From contig NZ_JAPDOK010000002.1 in assembly GCF_026013415.1 (NCBI RefSeq), positions 620,001 to 684,000 of the forward strand: a stretch of 64,000 bases of DNA. The letters run 5' to 3'. The DNA is from Sphingomonas caeni (GTDB lineage Bacteria > Pseudomonadota > Alphaproteobacteria > Sphingomonadales > Sphingomonadaceae). A program made the position numbers and the translations under genes. Positions 1 through 8,870 of the stretch are shown here, piece by piece; the first letter of the stretch is position 1, and the number at the start of each line of letters is the position of its first letter. The notes under the pieces are model-generated. The model saw only the letters and a list, made by a program, of their open reading frames with translations, did no database searches and was not told the origin of the DNA.

Positions 1-195
1 CGCGACCGAGAAGCTGCCCCTGGCGCCGAGCGTGAAGATGCAGGGGCCCTTATAGGTCTCGCCATTGCTGTTGCCGAGTTCGCAGCGCGCCACGGGGAGC
101 GGAGCGGCCTGCGCGGGCGCGGTCTTCTGGGCAGCCGCTGGACAAAGCTCCGCGATGCCGAGGGTTGCGGCTGCCAGGGCGATCAGGCGGGCCAT
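1..195 (-). CDS. small secreted protein, C-terminally truncated by the window edge
   Basis: This is the first 65 codons of a minus-strand gene that runs off the left edge. The ATG (195-193) overlaps the stop of the upstream gene as TGATG, so the two are translationally coupled. Residues 1-23 form a signal peptide (MARLIALAAATLGIAELCPAA, AAQ-like cleavage site), so export to the periplasm is likely. The mature start has an ARC...YKGPC.F....GSFS pattern that matches the neighbouring 125-aa protein (ARC...YDGPC.F...GGSFS), so the two are tandem paralogues with two conserved cysteines. I do not recognise the family and cannot assign a function. The reading frame is open and in the local codon style; the signal peptide and paralogy make it a real gene. 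Confidence 0.7.
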   Translation of the reverse strand, partial: MARLIALAAATLGIAELCPAAAQKTAPAQAAPLPVARCELGNSNGETYKGPCIFTLGARGSFSVA

Positions 196-572
196 CAGTA
201 GGCGCAGACGCGGAAGTCCCGGCCCTCCCAACAGGCGCGGTCGCGCCGCGATCGACGCGCCGGGCCCCAGTTGCTCACGTGCCCGTCCGGCCCGGAATCG
301 CTGACCACCGCCACGCCGCGCGCGGTGATCAGGACGAAGATCTCCCCGATCCCAAGGCCGGAGAGATCGCCCGAAGCGTAGGGAAAGGAGAGGCTGAATG
401 AACCGCCGCGCTCCGCCTCGAACTGGCAGGGGCCGTCATATTGGATCGCATTGCGCATCCAGATGCTGCACCGCGCGGCCTTGACCGACTGCGCCGGCAC
501 AGGTGCCGATTGCGCGGGAACCGCAGTGCCGAACATGGCAAGGCTCAGGGCGACGAAGCCCCTCACCCTCAC
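195..572 (-). CDS. small secreted protein, paralogue of the following gene
   Basis: This 125-aa protein starts at a GTG (572-570) that overlaps the dnaN stop codon by 4 nt (GTGTGA). It has an N-terminal signal peptide (MRVRGFVALSLAMFGTAVPAQS, cleavage near AQS). The mature part contains ARC...YDGPC.F....GGSFS near residues 33-63, shared with the next gene downstream, and a C-terminal basic stretch ending with CWEGRDFRVCAY. Two cysteine pairs suggest disulfides in the periplasm. It is the middle member of the chain dnaN - this gene - paralogue, all translationally coupled. The function is unknown. The pairing of secreted proteins with dnaN is probably positional, not functional. Confidence 0.75.
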   Translation of the reverse strand: MRVRGFVALSLAMFGTAVPAQSAPVPAQSVKAARCSIWMRNAIQYDGPCQFEAERGGSFSLSFPYASGDLSGLGIGEIFVLITARGVAVVSDSGPDGHVSNWGPARRSRRDRACWEGRDFRVCAY

Positions 573-1681
573 ACCCGCATCGGCATCAGCACGTAAAGCG
601 CGGGCGATTTGTCATTCTCGCGGATCAGCGTCGGTGCGGCGGCGTCGGCGAGGTGGACCTCGCACGTGTCGCCTTCGATCTGCCCGAGAATGTCCATCAG
701 ATAGCGGCTGTTGAAGCCGATTTCGAAGGGCTGGGCGGCGTAGTCGCCCGGGACCTCTTCGGCGGCGGCGCCGTTTTCCGGGCTCGTGACCGAGAGCGTC
801 ACCTTGTCGCGGTCGAGCGCCATCTTGACCGCACGGGTCTTCTCGGTCGCGATCGTCGAGACGCGGTCGACACCCTCCATGAAGCTCTTGGGGTCGATCT
901 TGAGGATCTTGTCGTTGCCCGTGGGGATGACGCGCGAATAATCGGGGAAGGTGCCGTCGATCAGCTTCGAGGTGAGGATCGCCTGGCCGAGATCGAAGCG
1001 GATCTTCGAATTGGAGAGCGAGACGCCGACCGAGCCATCGACCTCGTCGAGCAGCTTGCGCAGCTCGGCGATGCACTTCCGCGGGATGATCACGTCGGGC
1101 ATCGATTCGGCGCCGTCGGGGCGGGCGACGGTGACGCGTGCGAGGCGGTGGCCGTCGGTCGCGGCGGCCTTGAGCACCGGCGAGGCCTCGTCAGCGACAT
1201 GCAGGAAGATGCCGTTGAGATAATAGCGCGTCTCTTCGGTCGAGATCGCGAAGCGCGTCTTGTCGATGATCTGCTTGAGCGTCTCGGCGGGCAGCTCGAA
1301 CACGGTCGGCAGCTCGCCCTCGGCGATCACCGGGAAATCGTCGCGCGGCAGCGTCGAGAGGGTGAAGCGGGCGCGGCCCGCGGTGATGACGATGCGGCCC
1401 TCGGCGGCGCTCAGCTCGACCTGCGATCCTTCGGGCAGCTTGCGGACGATGTCGAACAGGGTGTGCGCGGAGATGGTGGTGGCGCCGGGCTGGTCGACCG
1501 CGGCGGCGATCGTCTCGTCGATCTGCAGGTCGAGATCGGTCGCCATCAGGCGGAGCGTGCCCGACGCATTGGCCTCGAGCAGCACGTTGGACAGGATCGG
1601 GATCGTATTGCGCCGCTCGACCACGGATTGGACGTGGCTGAGCCCCTTCAAGAGCGTGGCGCGTTCGATCGTCGCTTTCAT
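569..1681 (-). CDS. dnaN: DNA polymerase III beta subunit (sliding clamp)
   Basis: DnaN is the ring-shaped processivity clamp that tethers the replicative polymerase to DNA and recruits repair and lagging-strand factors. The protein is about 370 aa, the usual length, made of three clamp domains of about 120 residues. It begins MKATIERATLLKGLSHVQSV and ends VLMPMRV, the typical clamp C-terminus that lines the protein-binding pocket. I chose the second of two adjacent ATGs (1681-1679) because GGGGG at 1692-1688 is then 6 nt away; the ATG at 1684 is the alternative. It is not next to dnaA here. It leads a coupled chain with two small secreted protein genes. The identification is very secure. Confidence 0.97.
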   Translation of the reverse strand: MKATIERATLLKGLSHVQSVVERRNTIPILSNVLLEANASGTLRLMATDLDLQIDETIAAAVDQPGATTISAHTLFDIVRKLPEGSQVELSAAEGRIVITAGRARFTLSTLPRDDFPVIAEGELPTVFELPAETLKQIIDKTRFAISTEETRYYLNGIFLHVADEASPVLKAAATDGHRLARVTVARPDGAESMPDVIIPRKCIAELRKLLDEVDGSVGVSLSNSKIRFDLGQAILTSKLIDGTFPDYSRVIPTGNDKILKIDPKSFMEGVDRVSTIATEKTRAVKMALDRDKVTLSVTSPENGAAAEEVPGDYAAQPFEIGFNSRYLMDILGQIEGDTCEVHLADAAAPTLIRENDKSPALYVLMPMRV

Positions 1682-1757
1682 CATCAACCCCCGAGGCCTT
1701 CGGTCCGGCTATTACGCCCGGGCAGAGGCAATTCTCCGTTCATCATTCTCTAGCGCG

Positions 1758-1789
1758 AAAAAGGGCCGGGGCAAGCGGCCCCGGCCCTT
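1758..1789 (-). terminator. rho-independent terminator of the outer-membrane protein gene
   Basis: The arms at 1761-1772 and 1778-1789 form a perfect 12-bp stem (AAGGGCCGGGGC and its complement) with a 5-nt loop. On the minus strand it is followed by TTTTT (A run at 1758-1762). It lies 31 nt beyond the stop of the minus-strand barrel gene and upstream of dnaN, so it separates the two transcription units. Confidence 0.85.
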
Positions 1790-1819
1790 CATTCACAGCA
1801 TATTTCAGCTGTTTCGACT

Positions 1820-2434
1820 TTAGAACCTCACGCCGACGCCCGCGACGACCTGATGACGGTCCAGATCGACCGAGGTGTTGTTGGCCTTGGTGTAGTTCGA
1901 GTAGCGATACTCGCCCTTCACATAGAGGTTGCGGCCGAGCCCGATCTCGGCGCCCGCGCCGGCGCGCCAGCCGTCGAGGGTCTCCTTGTCGTCGACCGTG
2001 GTCGCGCCGTTGATGTAGCGCGTATCGACCTGGGCATTGGTGTAGCCGCCCTTGGCGTAGATCAGCGCGCGCGGACCGACGGTGAAGCCGACGCGGCCGC
2101 CGACATAGAGATCGCGGCCCGCCTTCACGCGGAAGCTGTCGCCGGGGACGATCACGCTGGTGGCGCGCTGGCGGGTGGTGGAGCCGGTGGCCTCACCCTC
2201 GAAGCCGAGCACGGCATGGCCGACCTGGAAATCATAACCGACCGCGCCGCCATAGACGACGCCGTCGGTCGCATCCACGCCGGGGGTCGAGGCGTCATCG
2301 ACGCGGTCCCAGCCGCTGATCACCTCGACGCGAGGGCCGGTGAAGCTCGAATCACTGTCCGATTCCTGCGCAAAGGCAGGGGCGGCGAGCGCGGTCGATG
2401 CGGCCAGCGCGGCGGTGAAGAGTGCGATACGCAT
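1820..2434 (-). CDS. outer membrane beta-barrel protein (OmpA/Opa-like porin family)
   Basis: This 204-aa protein has a clear signal peptide (MRIALFTAALAASTALAAPAFAQ, cleaved after AFA) followed by alternating hydrophobic/polar strands and a C-terminus GVGVRF ending in phenylalanine, the outer-membrane insertion signature. Features such as GPRVEVISGWDRVDD, GFEGEATG, YVGGRVGF and YVKGEYRYSNYT match the eight-stranded outer membrane protein beta-barrel family (OMP_b-brl). AAGGAG lies 7 nt before the ATG. It is monocistronic: its own terminator follows, and upstream is the divergent phosphatase gene. Its role is probably structural or adhesive in the outer membrane; no ligand can be inferred. 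Confidence 0.88.
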   Translation of the reverse strand: MRIALFTAALAASTALAAPAFAQESDSDSSFTGPRVEVISGWDRVDDASTPGVDATDGVVYGGAVGYDFQVGHAVLGFEGEATGSTTRQRATSVIVPGDSFRVKAGRDLYVGGRVGFTVGPRALIYAKGGYTNAQVDTRYINGATTVDDKETLDGWRAGAGAEIGLGRNLYVKGEYRYSNYTKANNTSVDLDRHQVVAGVGVRF

Positions 2435-2570
2435 AAAAAACTCCTTGGGTACAACAGGCCCGGTGACTTGGGCCGTCGCTTAACTGGGGAGCGCGAGAGC
2501 GGGTTTCATGAACCTCAGATAAACGCGGGAAAGCGTTGCTTTCCCGCCACAGGGACTTGAAAAGGGCCTC

Positions 2571-3233
2571 ATGGATTCCAAGCCAAGTTCGTCGCGCAAG
2601 GGCCGCGATTTCATCGCCCGGCACGGCGAGACCGTCTATAATATCGCCGGGCGTATGCAGGGTGATCATCCGCACACCCCGCTGACCCGCGCCGGCTTCC
2701 GCCAGGCCGACGAGATGGGGGAGGCGCTGCGCGGGCTGCTGGGGCCGAAGCCCAAATTGACGCTATGGGCGTCCTCGGCGGGCCGCGCGCTGCAGACGCT
2801 GGCGGTGATCTGCGAGCATCTCGAGCTCGATTGGCATCAGGCGCGCACCGACGACCGGCTGGTCGAGATCGGCATGGGGGAGTGGAGCGGAAAATATTAT
2901 TCGGAGCTGGGGCCCGAGCTCGACGCCTTCCTCGACGCGACCCATCGCCTGTACAATCACCCCGCGCCCGGCGGCGAATGGTATGATTCGATCGCGGCGC
3001 GCGTTTCGGCCTGGCTGGCGGACACGGATGACGATCCCGGCGACCGGCTGGTGATCATGCACGGCATGTCGAGCCGCATCCTGCGCGGGGTGATGACGGG
3101 ACAGGAGGCGCTGCCGCAATTCGGCGCCCCCGCCGCGCCCGATCTGCCGCAGGGATCGGTCGCGATGATCGAGGGCGGGGCCGAAACGGTGGTGCATTGG
3201 GGATCGGGCACCGGCGGGGAAGCGCCTGCATGA
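2571..3233 (+). CDS. histidine phosphatase / phosphoglycerate mutase family protein
   Basis: This 220-aa protein belongs to the histidine phosphatase superfamily. The RHGET motif near residues 17-21 carries the phospho-accepting histidine; NIAGRMQGDHPHTPLTRAG matches the following substrate loop; ASSAGRALQT supplies the second-shell arginine, EIGMGEWSGKYY the acid/base glutamate region and HGMSSRILRG the second catalytic histidine. Such proteins dephosphorylate small phosphorylated substrates in the cytoplasm; the specific substrate cannot be told. The stop is followed at once by a short duplicated segment that contains the start of the next gene, so the two are probably cotranscribed. Confidence 0.9.
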   Translation: MDSKPSSSRKGRDFIARHGETVYNIAGRMQGDHPHTPLTRAGFRQADEMGEALRGLLGPKPKLTLWASSAGRALQTLAVICEHLELDWHQARTDDRLVEIGMGEWSGKYYSELGPELDAFLDATHRLYNHPAPGGEWYDSIAARVSAWLADTDDDPGDRLVIMHGMSSRILRGVMTGQEALPQFGAPAAPDLPQGSVAMIEGGAETVVHWGSGTGGEAPA

Positions 3234-3243
3234 GGGCGCCTGC

Positions 3244-3714
3244 ATGATGTGGCTGATCGCCCTGCTCGCGCTGGCGCCGCCGCAACAGGGCCGCGTGTCG
3301 CTCGGCGTGTTCGACAGCTGGGGAGCGTTTCGCGACGCCTCGCCGCGGCGCTGCTATGCGATCGCGCGGCCGGTGGAGAAGCATGAGCAGTCGCAGCCCT
3401 TTGCGAGCATCGCCAGCTGGCCCGGCCAGGGGCTGCGCAACCAGCTCCATATCCGGCTGAGCCGCACGCGCGGGGCCAATGCCCGCGTCACCCTGTCGAT
3501 CGGCGAACGCCGCTTCGAGCTGGTCGCGGGCGAGGCCGATGCCTGGGCGCCCGATGCGCGCACCGACGCCGCGGTCGTCTCGGCGATCCGGGAGGGGCGC
3601 AGCATGAGCGTCGAGACCGTGTCGGCGGCCGGCTCGCCCTTCGCCGACACCTATGCGCTGAAGGGCGCCGCCACCGCGATCGATGCGGCGGCGCTGGGCT
3701 GCGTGCGCCGCTAG
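3244..3714 (+). CDS. predicted periplasmic IalB-like protein
   Basis: This 156-aa protein has a short hydrophobic N-terminus (MMWLIALLALAPPQQG) consistent with a signal peptide. The body contains WGAFRD...RRCYAIARP and RRFELVAGEADAWAPDA, the sort of pattern found in invasion-associated locus B (IalB) family proteins of Alphaproteobacteria, which are small secreted proteins with paired cysteines. Two cysteines are present (in RRCYAI and GCVRR), suggesting a disulfide. It begins 11 nt after the phosphatase stop and probably shares its transcript. The family assignment is from pattern memory and moderate; the function is unknown. Confidence 0.65.
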   Translation: MMWLIALLALAPPQQGRVSLGVFDSWGAFRDASPRRCYAIARPVEKHEQSQPFASIASWPGQGLRNQLHIRLSRTRGANARVTLSIGERRFELVAGEADAWAPDARTDAAVVSAIREGRSMSVETVSAAGSPFADTYALKGAATAIDAAALGCVRR

Positions 3715-3855
3715 GACGGATCGCCATTCAGCCCATACCGGCCTGCAAATGGCGGTTCCGCGCGCTTCCGGTGCTCACGTGCCTTTAGCACGCTGCGCTC
3801 CGGGTCACGCAAAACCACCATTTTCGACTCGGTCTGGACTAAATGTCGATCCATC

Positions 3856-4779
3856 CTAGGACCAGTTCGAAGGCGCGGGCCGCTGCATCGGCGAGCGGCC
3901 GATATAGGCGCTGAGCCCATCCACCAGGGCGATGAAGGTCGCGCGGATGCGCGCCACCCCGCGCTGGTCCTCATGCGCGACGACCCAGGTATCGAGGTCC
4001 ATGCTGATCGCGTCGGGAAACACCCGCACCAGCGCCGGATCGCGCCGGGCGAGCGGGACCTGGCAGAAACCGATCCCCAGCCCGGCACGGATCGCGGCGA
4101 GCTGGGCAAGGTCATTGTCGCTGCGGAAGCTGAAGTCATCGAGCCCGACCGCGAAGCCCTGATCCTGGATCTCGCGCAGCACCGGCGAATGGCTCTCGAC
4201 GCCGATCAGCGCGTGATCGGTGATCGCATCGATCGTGCCGAGCGGGTGCGCCGCCAGATAGTCGCGATGGGCGTGGAGCCCGAGCGGGATCGACCCCACC
4301 CAGCGCGCCACCAGAGCCTCCTGTTTGGGGCGCACCATGCGAACCGCGAGATCGGCCTCGCGGCGGAGCATGTCTTCGTTGCGGTTGGTGGGGGAGAGCG
4401 CGATCACCAGCCGGGGATGCTTTTCGCGCAGCGCCGCGAGGATCGGGGGCAGCACCTCGACCGCGATCACGTCGCTCGCGCTGATCCGCACCGTGCCCGC
4501 AACCTCTTCGGCCCCCGCCGATGCCGAGCGCATGAAGGCGTCCGCAGCCAGCGCCATCGCCTCGGCATGCTCGCGAAGCGCGAGGCCGCGCTCGGTCGGG
4601 ATCAGGCCGCCCGGGGAACGGGTGAAGAGCGGGGTGCGCAGATTGGCCTCGAGCTCCTCGATCCGGCGGCGGACGGTCGGCTGGGCGAGGTCAAGCGTGC
4701 GCGCCGCGGCGGAGAGGCTGCCGTCGCGCAAAACGGCGAGAAAGGCGCGCTGGCGCTCCCAGTCATCGGCGAGGCTCAT
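3856..4779 (-). CDS. LysR-family transcriptional regulator
   Basis: This 307-aa regulator has the LysR winged helix-turn-helix at residues 8-67 (AFLAVLRDGSLSAAARTLDL, QPTVRRRIEELE, PLFTRSPGGLIPTERG) and a periplasmic-binding-type effector domain from about residue 93. LysR regulators usually control a divergent neighbour and themselves in response to a small co-inducer. Here the start codon is 91 bp from the divergently transcribed epimerase gene, with an inverted repeat fitting a T-N11-A box between them (4799-4813). The inducer is not predictable. The gene ends convergently with the IalB-like gene 142 nt away; that gap (3715-3855) holds only a short 5-bp hairpin at 3778-3792. Confidence 0.93.
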   Translation of the reverse strand: MSLADDWERQRAFLAVLRDGSLSAAARTLDLAQPTVRRRIEELEANLRTPLFTRSPGGLIPTERGLALREHAEAMALAADAFMRSASAGAEEVAGTVRISASDVIAVEVLPPILAALREKHPRLVIALSPTNRNEDMLRREADLAVRMVRPKQEALVARWVGSIPLGLHAHRDYLAAHPLGTIDAITDHALIGVESHSPVLREIQDQGFAVGLDDFSFRSDNDLAQLAAIRAGLGIGFCQVPLARRDPALVRVFPDAISMDLDTWVVAHEDQRGVARIRATFIALVDGLSAYIGRSPMQRPAPSNWS

Positions 4780-4798
4780 AAATTTTGTATAGTCCCCC

Positions 4799-4813
4799 TG
4801 TCATCCCCTGACA
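4799..4813. promoter_or_regulatory. candidate LysR operator (T-N11-A inverted repeat)
   Basis: TGTCA-tcccc-TGACA is a perfect 5-bp-arm inverted repeat lying between the divergent LysR regulator and epimerase genes. It includes T-N11-A, the generic LysR-type recognition pattern. Position and symmetry support an operator role; no binding data are available. Confidence 0.45.
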
Positions 4814-4869
4814 ATTTTCTACGATCTGCGTTCAGCGCATAGCATCTCCGTAATTCAACGGAGGCGAAG

Positions 4870-5841
4870 ATGAGCAAGACGATCCTGATCCTGGGCGCGA
4901 CCGGCGGCATTGGCGGCGCGAGCGCGAAGGCGCTGCTGCGGCATGGCTGGACGGTGCGCGCGCTGGCGCGGCGGATTCCGGAGCGGTCGGATAGCGCGAT
5001 CGAGTGGACGCAGGGCGATGCGATGGACGGCGCCGCGGTGCTGCGCGCGGCGGAGGGTGTCGATGCGATCCTCCATGGCGCGCATCCGGCGGGGTATCGC
5101 GACTGGGGCAAGGTGGTGCTGCCGATGCTCGACCACAGCATCGCCGCGGCGCTGGCCAATGGCGCGCGGCTGGCGCTGCCGGGGACGATCTATAATTACG
5201 ACGCGCGCTGCGTCGCGGTGGCGCACCCCGATACGCCGCAGCTGCCGCACACCCGCAAGGGCGCGATCCGGGCGGAGATGGAGCGGCGGCTGCGCGAGAC
5301 TCCCGGGCTGCGCGCGATGGTGCTGCGCGCGGGCGATTTCTTCGGGACGGGCGCCAAGAGCAGCTGGTTGTCGCAGGGGATGGTGACGCCGGGCAGACCG
5401 GTAGCGAGCATTCTCTATCCCGGGCGGCCGGAGGTGGGCCATGCCTGGGCGTATCTGCCCGATGTCGGCGAGGCTTTTGCCCGGCTGTTCGACCGCGAGA
5501 GTGGGATGGACGATTTCGCGTGCCATCATTTCGCGGGGCATTGGCTCGACGGGGCGGGTTTCGTCGCGGCGCTGGGCGAGGCGGCGGGGCGGGCCGATCC
5601 GAAGGTGCGGCGGATGCCGTGGCGGCTGCTCCCGCTCGCCGCGCCGTTCAACGAGACGTTTCGCGAGCTGATCGAGATCGAGACCTTCTGGCGCCATCCG
5701 CTGCGGCTCGACAATGCGAGCCTGGAGGCGGAGATCGGGCCAGAACCGCGCACGCCGCTGGTGCAGGCGCTGCGGGTGACGCTCGAGGCGATGGGCTGTG
5801 CGGACGGGCATCCCGAGGCGAGCGGCGCATTGCTGGCCTGA
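4870..5841 (+). CDS. NAD(P)-dependent epimerase/dehydratase-like (atypical SDR) protein
   Basis: This 323-aa protein opens with ILILGATGGIGGASAKALL, the glycine-rich dinucleotide-binding motif of an extended or atypical short-chain dehydrogenase. DAMDGAAVLRAAEGVDAILH matches the second cofactor loop. The usual YxxxK active-site pair is not obvious (TIYNYDARCV then HTRKGAIRAEME), which suggests an NmrA-like or atypical SDR instead of a classical sugar epimerase. GGAGG precedes the ATG by about 6 nt. It is divergent from, and probably controlled by, the adjacent LysR regulator. The substrate is unknown. Confidence 0.85.
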   Translation: MSKTILILGATGGIGGASAKALLRHGWTVRALARRIPERSDSAIEWTQGDAMDGAAVLRAAEGVDAILHGAHPAGYRDWGKVVLPMLDHSIAAALANGARLALPGTIYNYDARCVAVAHPDTPQLPHTRKGAIRAEMERRLRETPGLRAMVLRAGDFFGTGAKSSWLSQGMVTPGRPVASILYPGRPEVGHAWAYLPDVGEAFARLFDRESGMDDFACHHFAGHWLDGAGFVAALGEAAGRADPKVRRMPWRLLPLAAPFNETFRELIEIETFWRHPLRLDNASLEAEIGPEPRTPLVQALRVTLEAMGCADGHPEASGALLA

Positions 5842-5868
5842 AGGGCGGTGAGCTGATAGGATCGGCAT

Positions 5869-6141
5869 ATGGCCGATATCAACACTCCCCTGATGGTTCT
5901 CCTGCTGGGAGTCGCACAGTTTGGACGACTGGTGGGTCACGCTCCCCTCCGTCCGTCGATGAAATGGGCATTGATGGCAGTGAATTTGGCCGTCGTGCTG
6001 TTGGCGCTGGCGTATCTCTTCGGGTTCCGGTTGCGCGCGCCGGTTCCCGGGTTCGTGCCGGTGGTGATGGTGTTGGCCGGGTTGGCGATGCTGGGGGCGG
6101 CACTCTATCGTCAGGCGCGAACGCCGGCGGCGGGTTCCTGA
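5869..6141 (+). CDS. small predicted membrane protein
   Basis: This 90-aa protein is mostly hydrophobic: a segment at about residues 8-22, a strong one at 32-51 (ALMAVNLAVVLLALAYLFGF) and a third at 60-80. It starts 27 nt after the epimerase stop with AGGA about 7 nt before the ATG and may be cotranscribed. There is no recognisable motif. It is likely a genuine small inner-membrane protein, but the call rests on hydrophobic pattern, ribosome-binding site and lack of competing frames. Confidence 0.55.
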   Translation: MADINTPLMVLLLGVAQFGRLVGHAPLRPSMKWALMAVNLAVVLLALAYLFGFRLRAPVPGFVPVVMVLAGLAMLGAALYRQARTPAAGS

Positions 6142-6185
6142 CACGCCAGTAGAAAAACCGCGCGCGATGCCCTATGTGGCGCGCC

Positions 6186-7394
<1,209 letters not shown>

Positions 7395-7460
7395 ATTTTC
7401 CGACGGATTGCTGCGTTCCTCCGCCCGCGATGCTTGCGGCGCGGAACGGTGGCGCTTGAC

Positions 7461-7500
7461 TCATTCATGCAATCATGATCATTCATGAATATATGAATGA
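7461..7500. promoter_or_regulatory. AT-rich repeated palindromic operator candidate
   Basis: In very GC-rich surroundings this 40-nt block is AT-rich. It contains the octamer TCATTCAT at 7461-7468 and 7479-7486, the reverse complement ATGAATGA at 7493-7500, and the palindrome ATCATGAT at 7473-7480. A TTGACT at 7456-7461 just upstream could be a -35 element. It ends 14 nt before the preferred start of the retropepsin gene, whose downstream partner is a winged-helix regulator, so it is a good candidate for an autoregulatory operator. Confidence 0.55.
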
Positions 7501-7514
7501 TCCGGAGATGCGCG

Positions 7515-8345
7515 ATGCAGGACTTGCCTTTCGATATGCAGGCGGGACAGCCGCCTTTCGTGGTGGTGCAGGCCGAGGCCGCCGATGATCGCCCGCTTGC
7601 GGTGCTCGTCGATACCGGCAATGGCGCGCCGTACGACGTGCTGCTGAGCCCCGCCGCGGCGGCGCGGATGAAGACGGTGCCGGCCGAGGGATCGGACAAA
7701 TCGGCCGCGGCGATCGGCGCGGGGCCGGTGACTTTCGCCGCGCAGAGCGTTCCGCGCTTCCGGCTTGGGCCGGTCGAGCTTCGCAATGCGAGCGCCGGCG
7801 TGAGCCCGGCGGTCGATGGTGTCGCGAAGCAGGTGGGGCGGCCGATCGATGCGATTATCGGGCACCGCTTCCTCGCCGGGCGGACGATCGCGATCGACTA
7901 TGCGGCGCACCGTATCGATTTCGCCGCGCGCGTGCCGGGGGGCGAGGCGATCGGCTTCACCCTGGCGCCGGCGCGGCCGCTGACCCTGGTGAGCGTGACG
8001 ATCAACGGGCACGGGCCGTTCCTGATGGCGCTCGATACGGGTGCGAGCGCGACCCTGGTCTCGCCCGCGGTGGCGCGCGCGGCGGGGCTGGGGGGCGGCC
8101 AGCAGGTGAGTCTGGCCGGGGCGGGCGGGCTCGATTCGCGCGGGGCGACGCTGGTGCAGGGGCGGATCGCGCTCGGGCCCTATGCGCGCGACGGGCGCAA
8201 TATCGGCATCGCCGATGTGATCGCGCCGATCCAAAAGGCGGCGGGCGCGCCGATCGACGGGGTGCTCGGCGCCGACTTCCTGGCTGGCATGCGGATCACG
8301 ATCGACTATGGCTCTAACCGATTGTGGATCCAGCCCTCCAGCTAG
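7515..8345 (+). CDS. retropepsin-like aspartic protease family protein, two DTG lobes
   Basis: This 276-aa protein contains two aspartyl-protease-like lobes: VLVDTGNGAPYDVLLS near residues 30-45 and MALDTGASATLVS near 170-182, each followed by a flap-like glycine-rich strand and a second hydrophobic motif (AIIGHRFLAGRTIAIDY, GVLGADFLAGMRITIDY). This resembles a tandem Asp_protease_2 architecture. I chose ATG 7515 because GGAG at 7504-7507 sits 7 nt upstream; in-frame TTG/ATG sites further up lie in the operator block. No signal peptide is evident. It is followed after 6 nt by a winged-helix regulator gene, so the two form an operon. The proteolytic target is unknown. Confidence 0.8.
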   Translation: MQDLPFDMQAGQPPFVVVQAEAADDRPLAVLVDTGNGAPYDVLLSPAAAARMKTVPAEGSDKSAAAIGAGPVTFAAQSVPRFRLGPVELRNASAGVSPAVDGVAKQVGRPIDAIIGHRFLAGRTIAIDYAAHRIDFAARVPGGEAIGFTLAPARPLTLVSVTINGHGPFLMALDTGASATLVSPAVARAAGLGGGQQVSLAGAGGLDSRGATLVQGRIALGPYARDGRNIGIADVIAPIQKAAGAPIDGVLGADFLAGMRITIDYGSNRLWIQPSS

Positions 8346-8351
8346 CGACCG

Positions 8352-8870
8352 ATGAGCGAGACCGACGACCTTTTCCTGATCGAGACGCCGCTTCAGCTCA
8401 AGGCGCTCTCGGATCCGCTGCGTCAGCGGATGCTCGCCGCCTTTGCCGAGCCGCGCACGGTGAAGGCGGCGGCGGCGCATCTGGGGGAGCCGGTGACCAA
8501 GCTCTACCGTCATGTCGACCAGCTCGAGGCGGCGGGGCTGATCGCCTGCGTCGCCGAGACGCGCCGCCGCGCGGTGATCGAGCGGACCTTCCAGGCGGCG
8601 GGACGGCGCTTCGCCGTCGGGCGCGGCGCGCTGCCCGATGGGTCGGTCGAGGATGCACGCGCGGCGGTGGTGGCGCGGGCGATGCAGGATGCGCTGGGGC
8701 ATGCCGGCAAGGCCGATGGCAGCCTGCGGCTCGCCAATCTCTCGGCGCGGCTCTCGCCCGAGAGCGTCGAACGGATCGAGGCCGAGCTGGGGCGGCTGGC
8801 GCGCGAGCTGAACGATCCGGCGGCGGCGGAAGTCCGCCTGCTGCTGCTCTCGGCGCGCGGCGAGAGTTAG
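8352..8870 (+). CDS. winged helix-turn-helix (ArsR-like) transcriptional regulator
   Basis: This 172-aa protein has an N-terminal winged helix at about residues 12-75: LKALSDPLRQRMLAAFAEPR, a recognition region VKAAAAHLGEPVTKLYRHVD and a wing LIACVAETRRRAVIERTF, the pattern of ArsR/HTH_20 proteins. The C-terminal half is helical and without a recognised ligand domain. It starts 6 nt after the retropepsin gene and is surely cotranscribed. The palindromic AT-rich block upstream of the operon is the obvious binding site, so autoregulation is inferred. Confidence 0.82.
   Translation: MSETDDLFLIETPLQLKALSDPLRQRMLAAFAEPRTVKAAAAHLGEPVTKLYRHVDQLEAAGLIACVAETRRRAVIERTFQAAGRRFAVGRGALPDGSVEDARAAVVARAMQDALGHAGKADGSLRLANLSARLSPESVERIEAELGRLARELNDPAAAEVRLLLLSARGES

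Noticed and set aside
503..1753. 416-aa open frame on the plus strand
   Set aside because: It is antisense to dnaN; the encoded sequence is arginine/glycine-rich with no family pattern and arises from GC-rich codon use.
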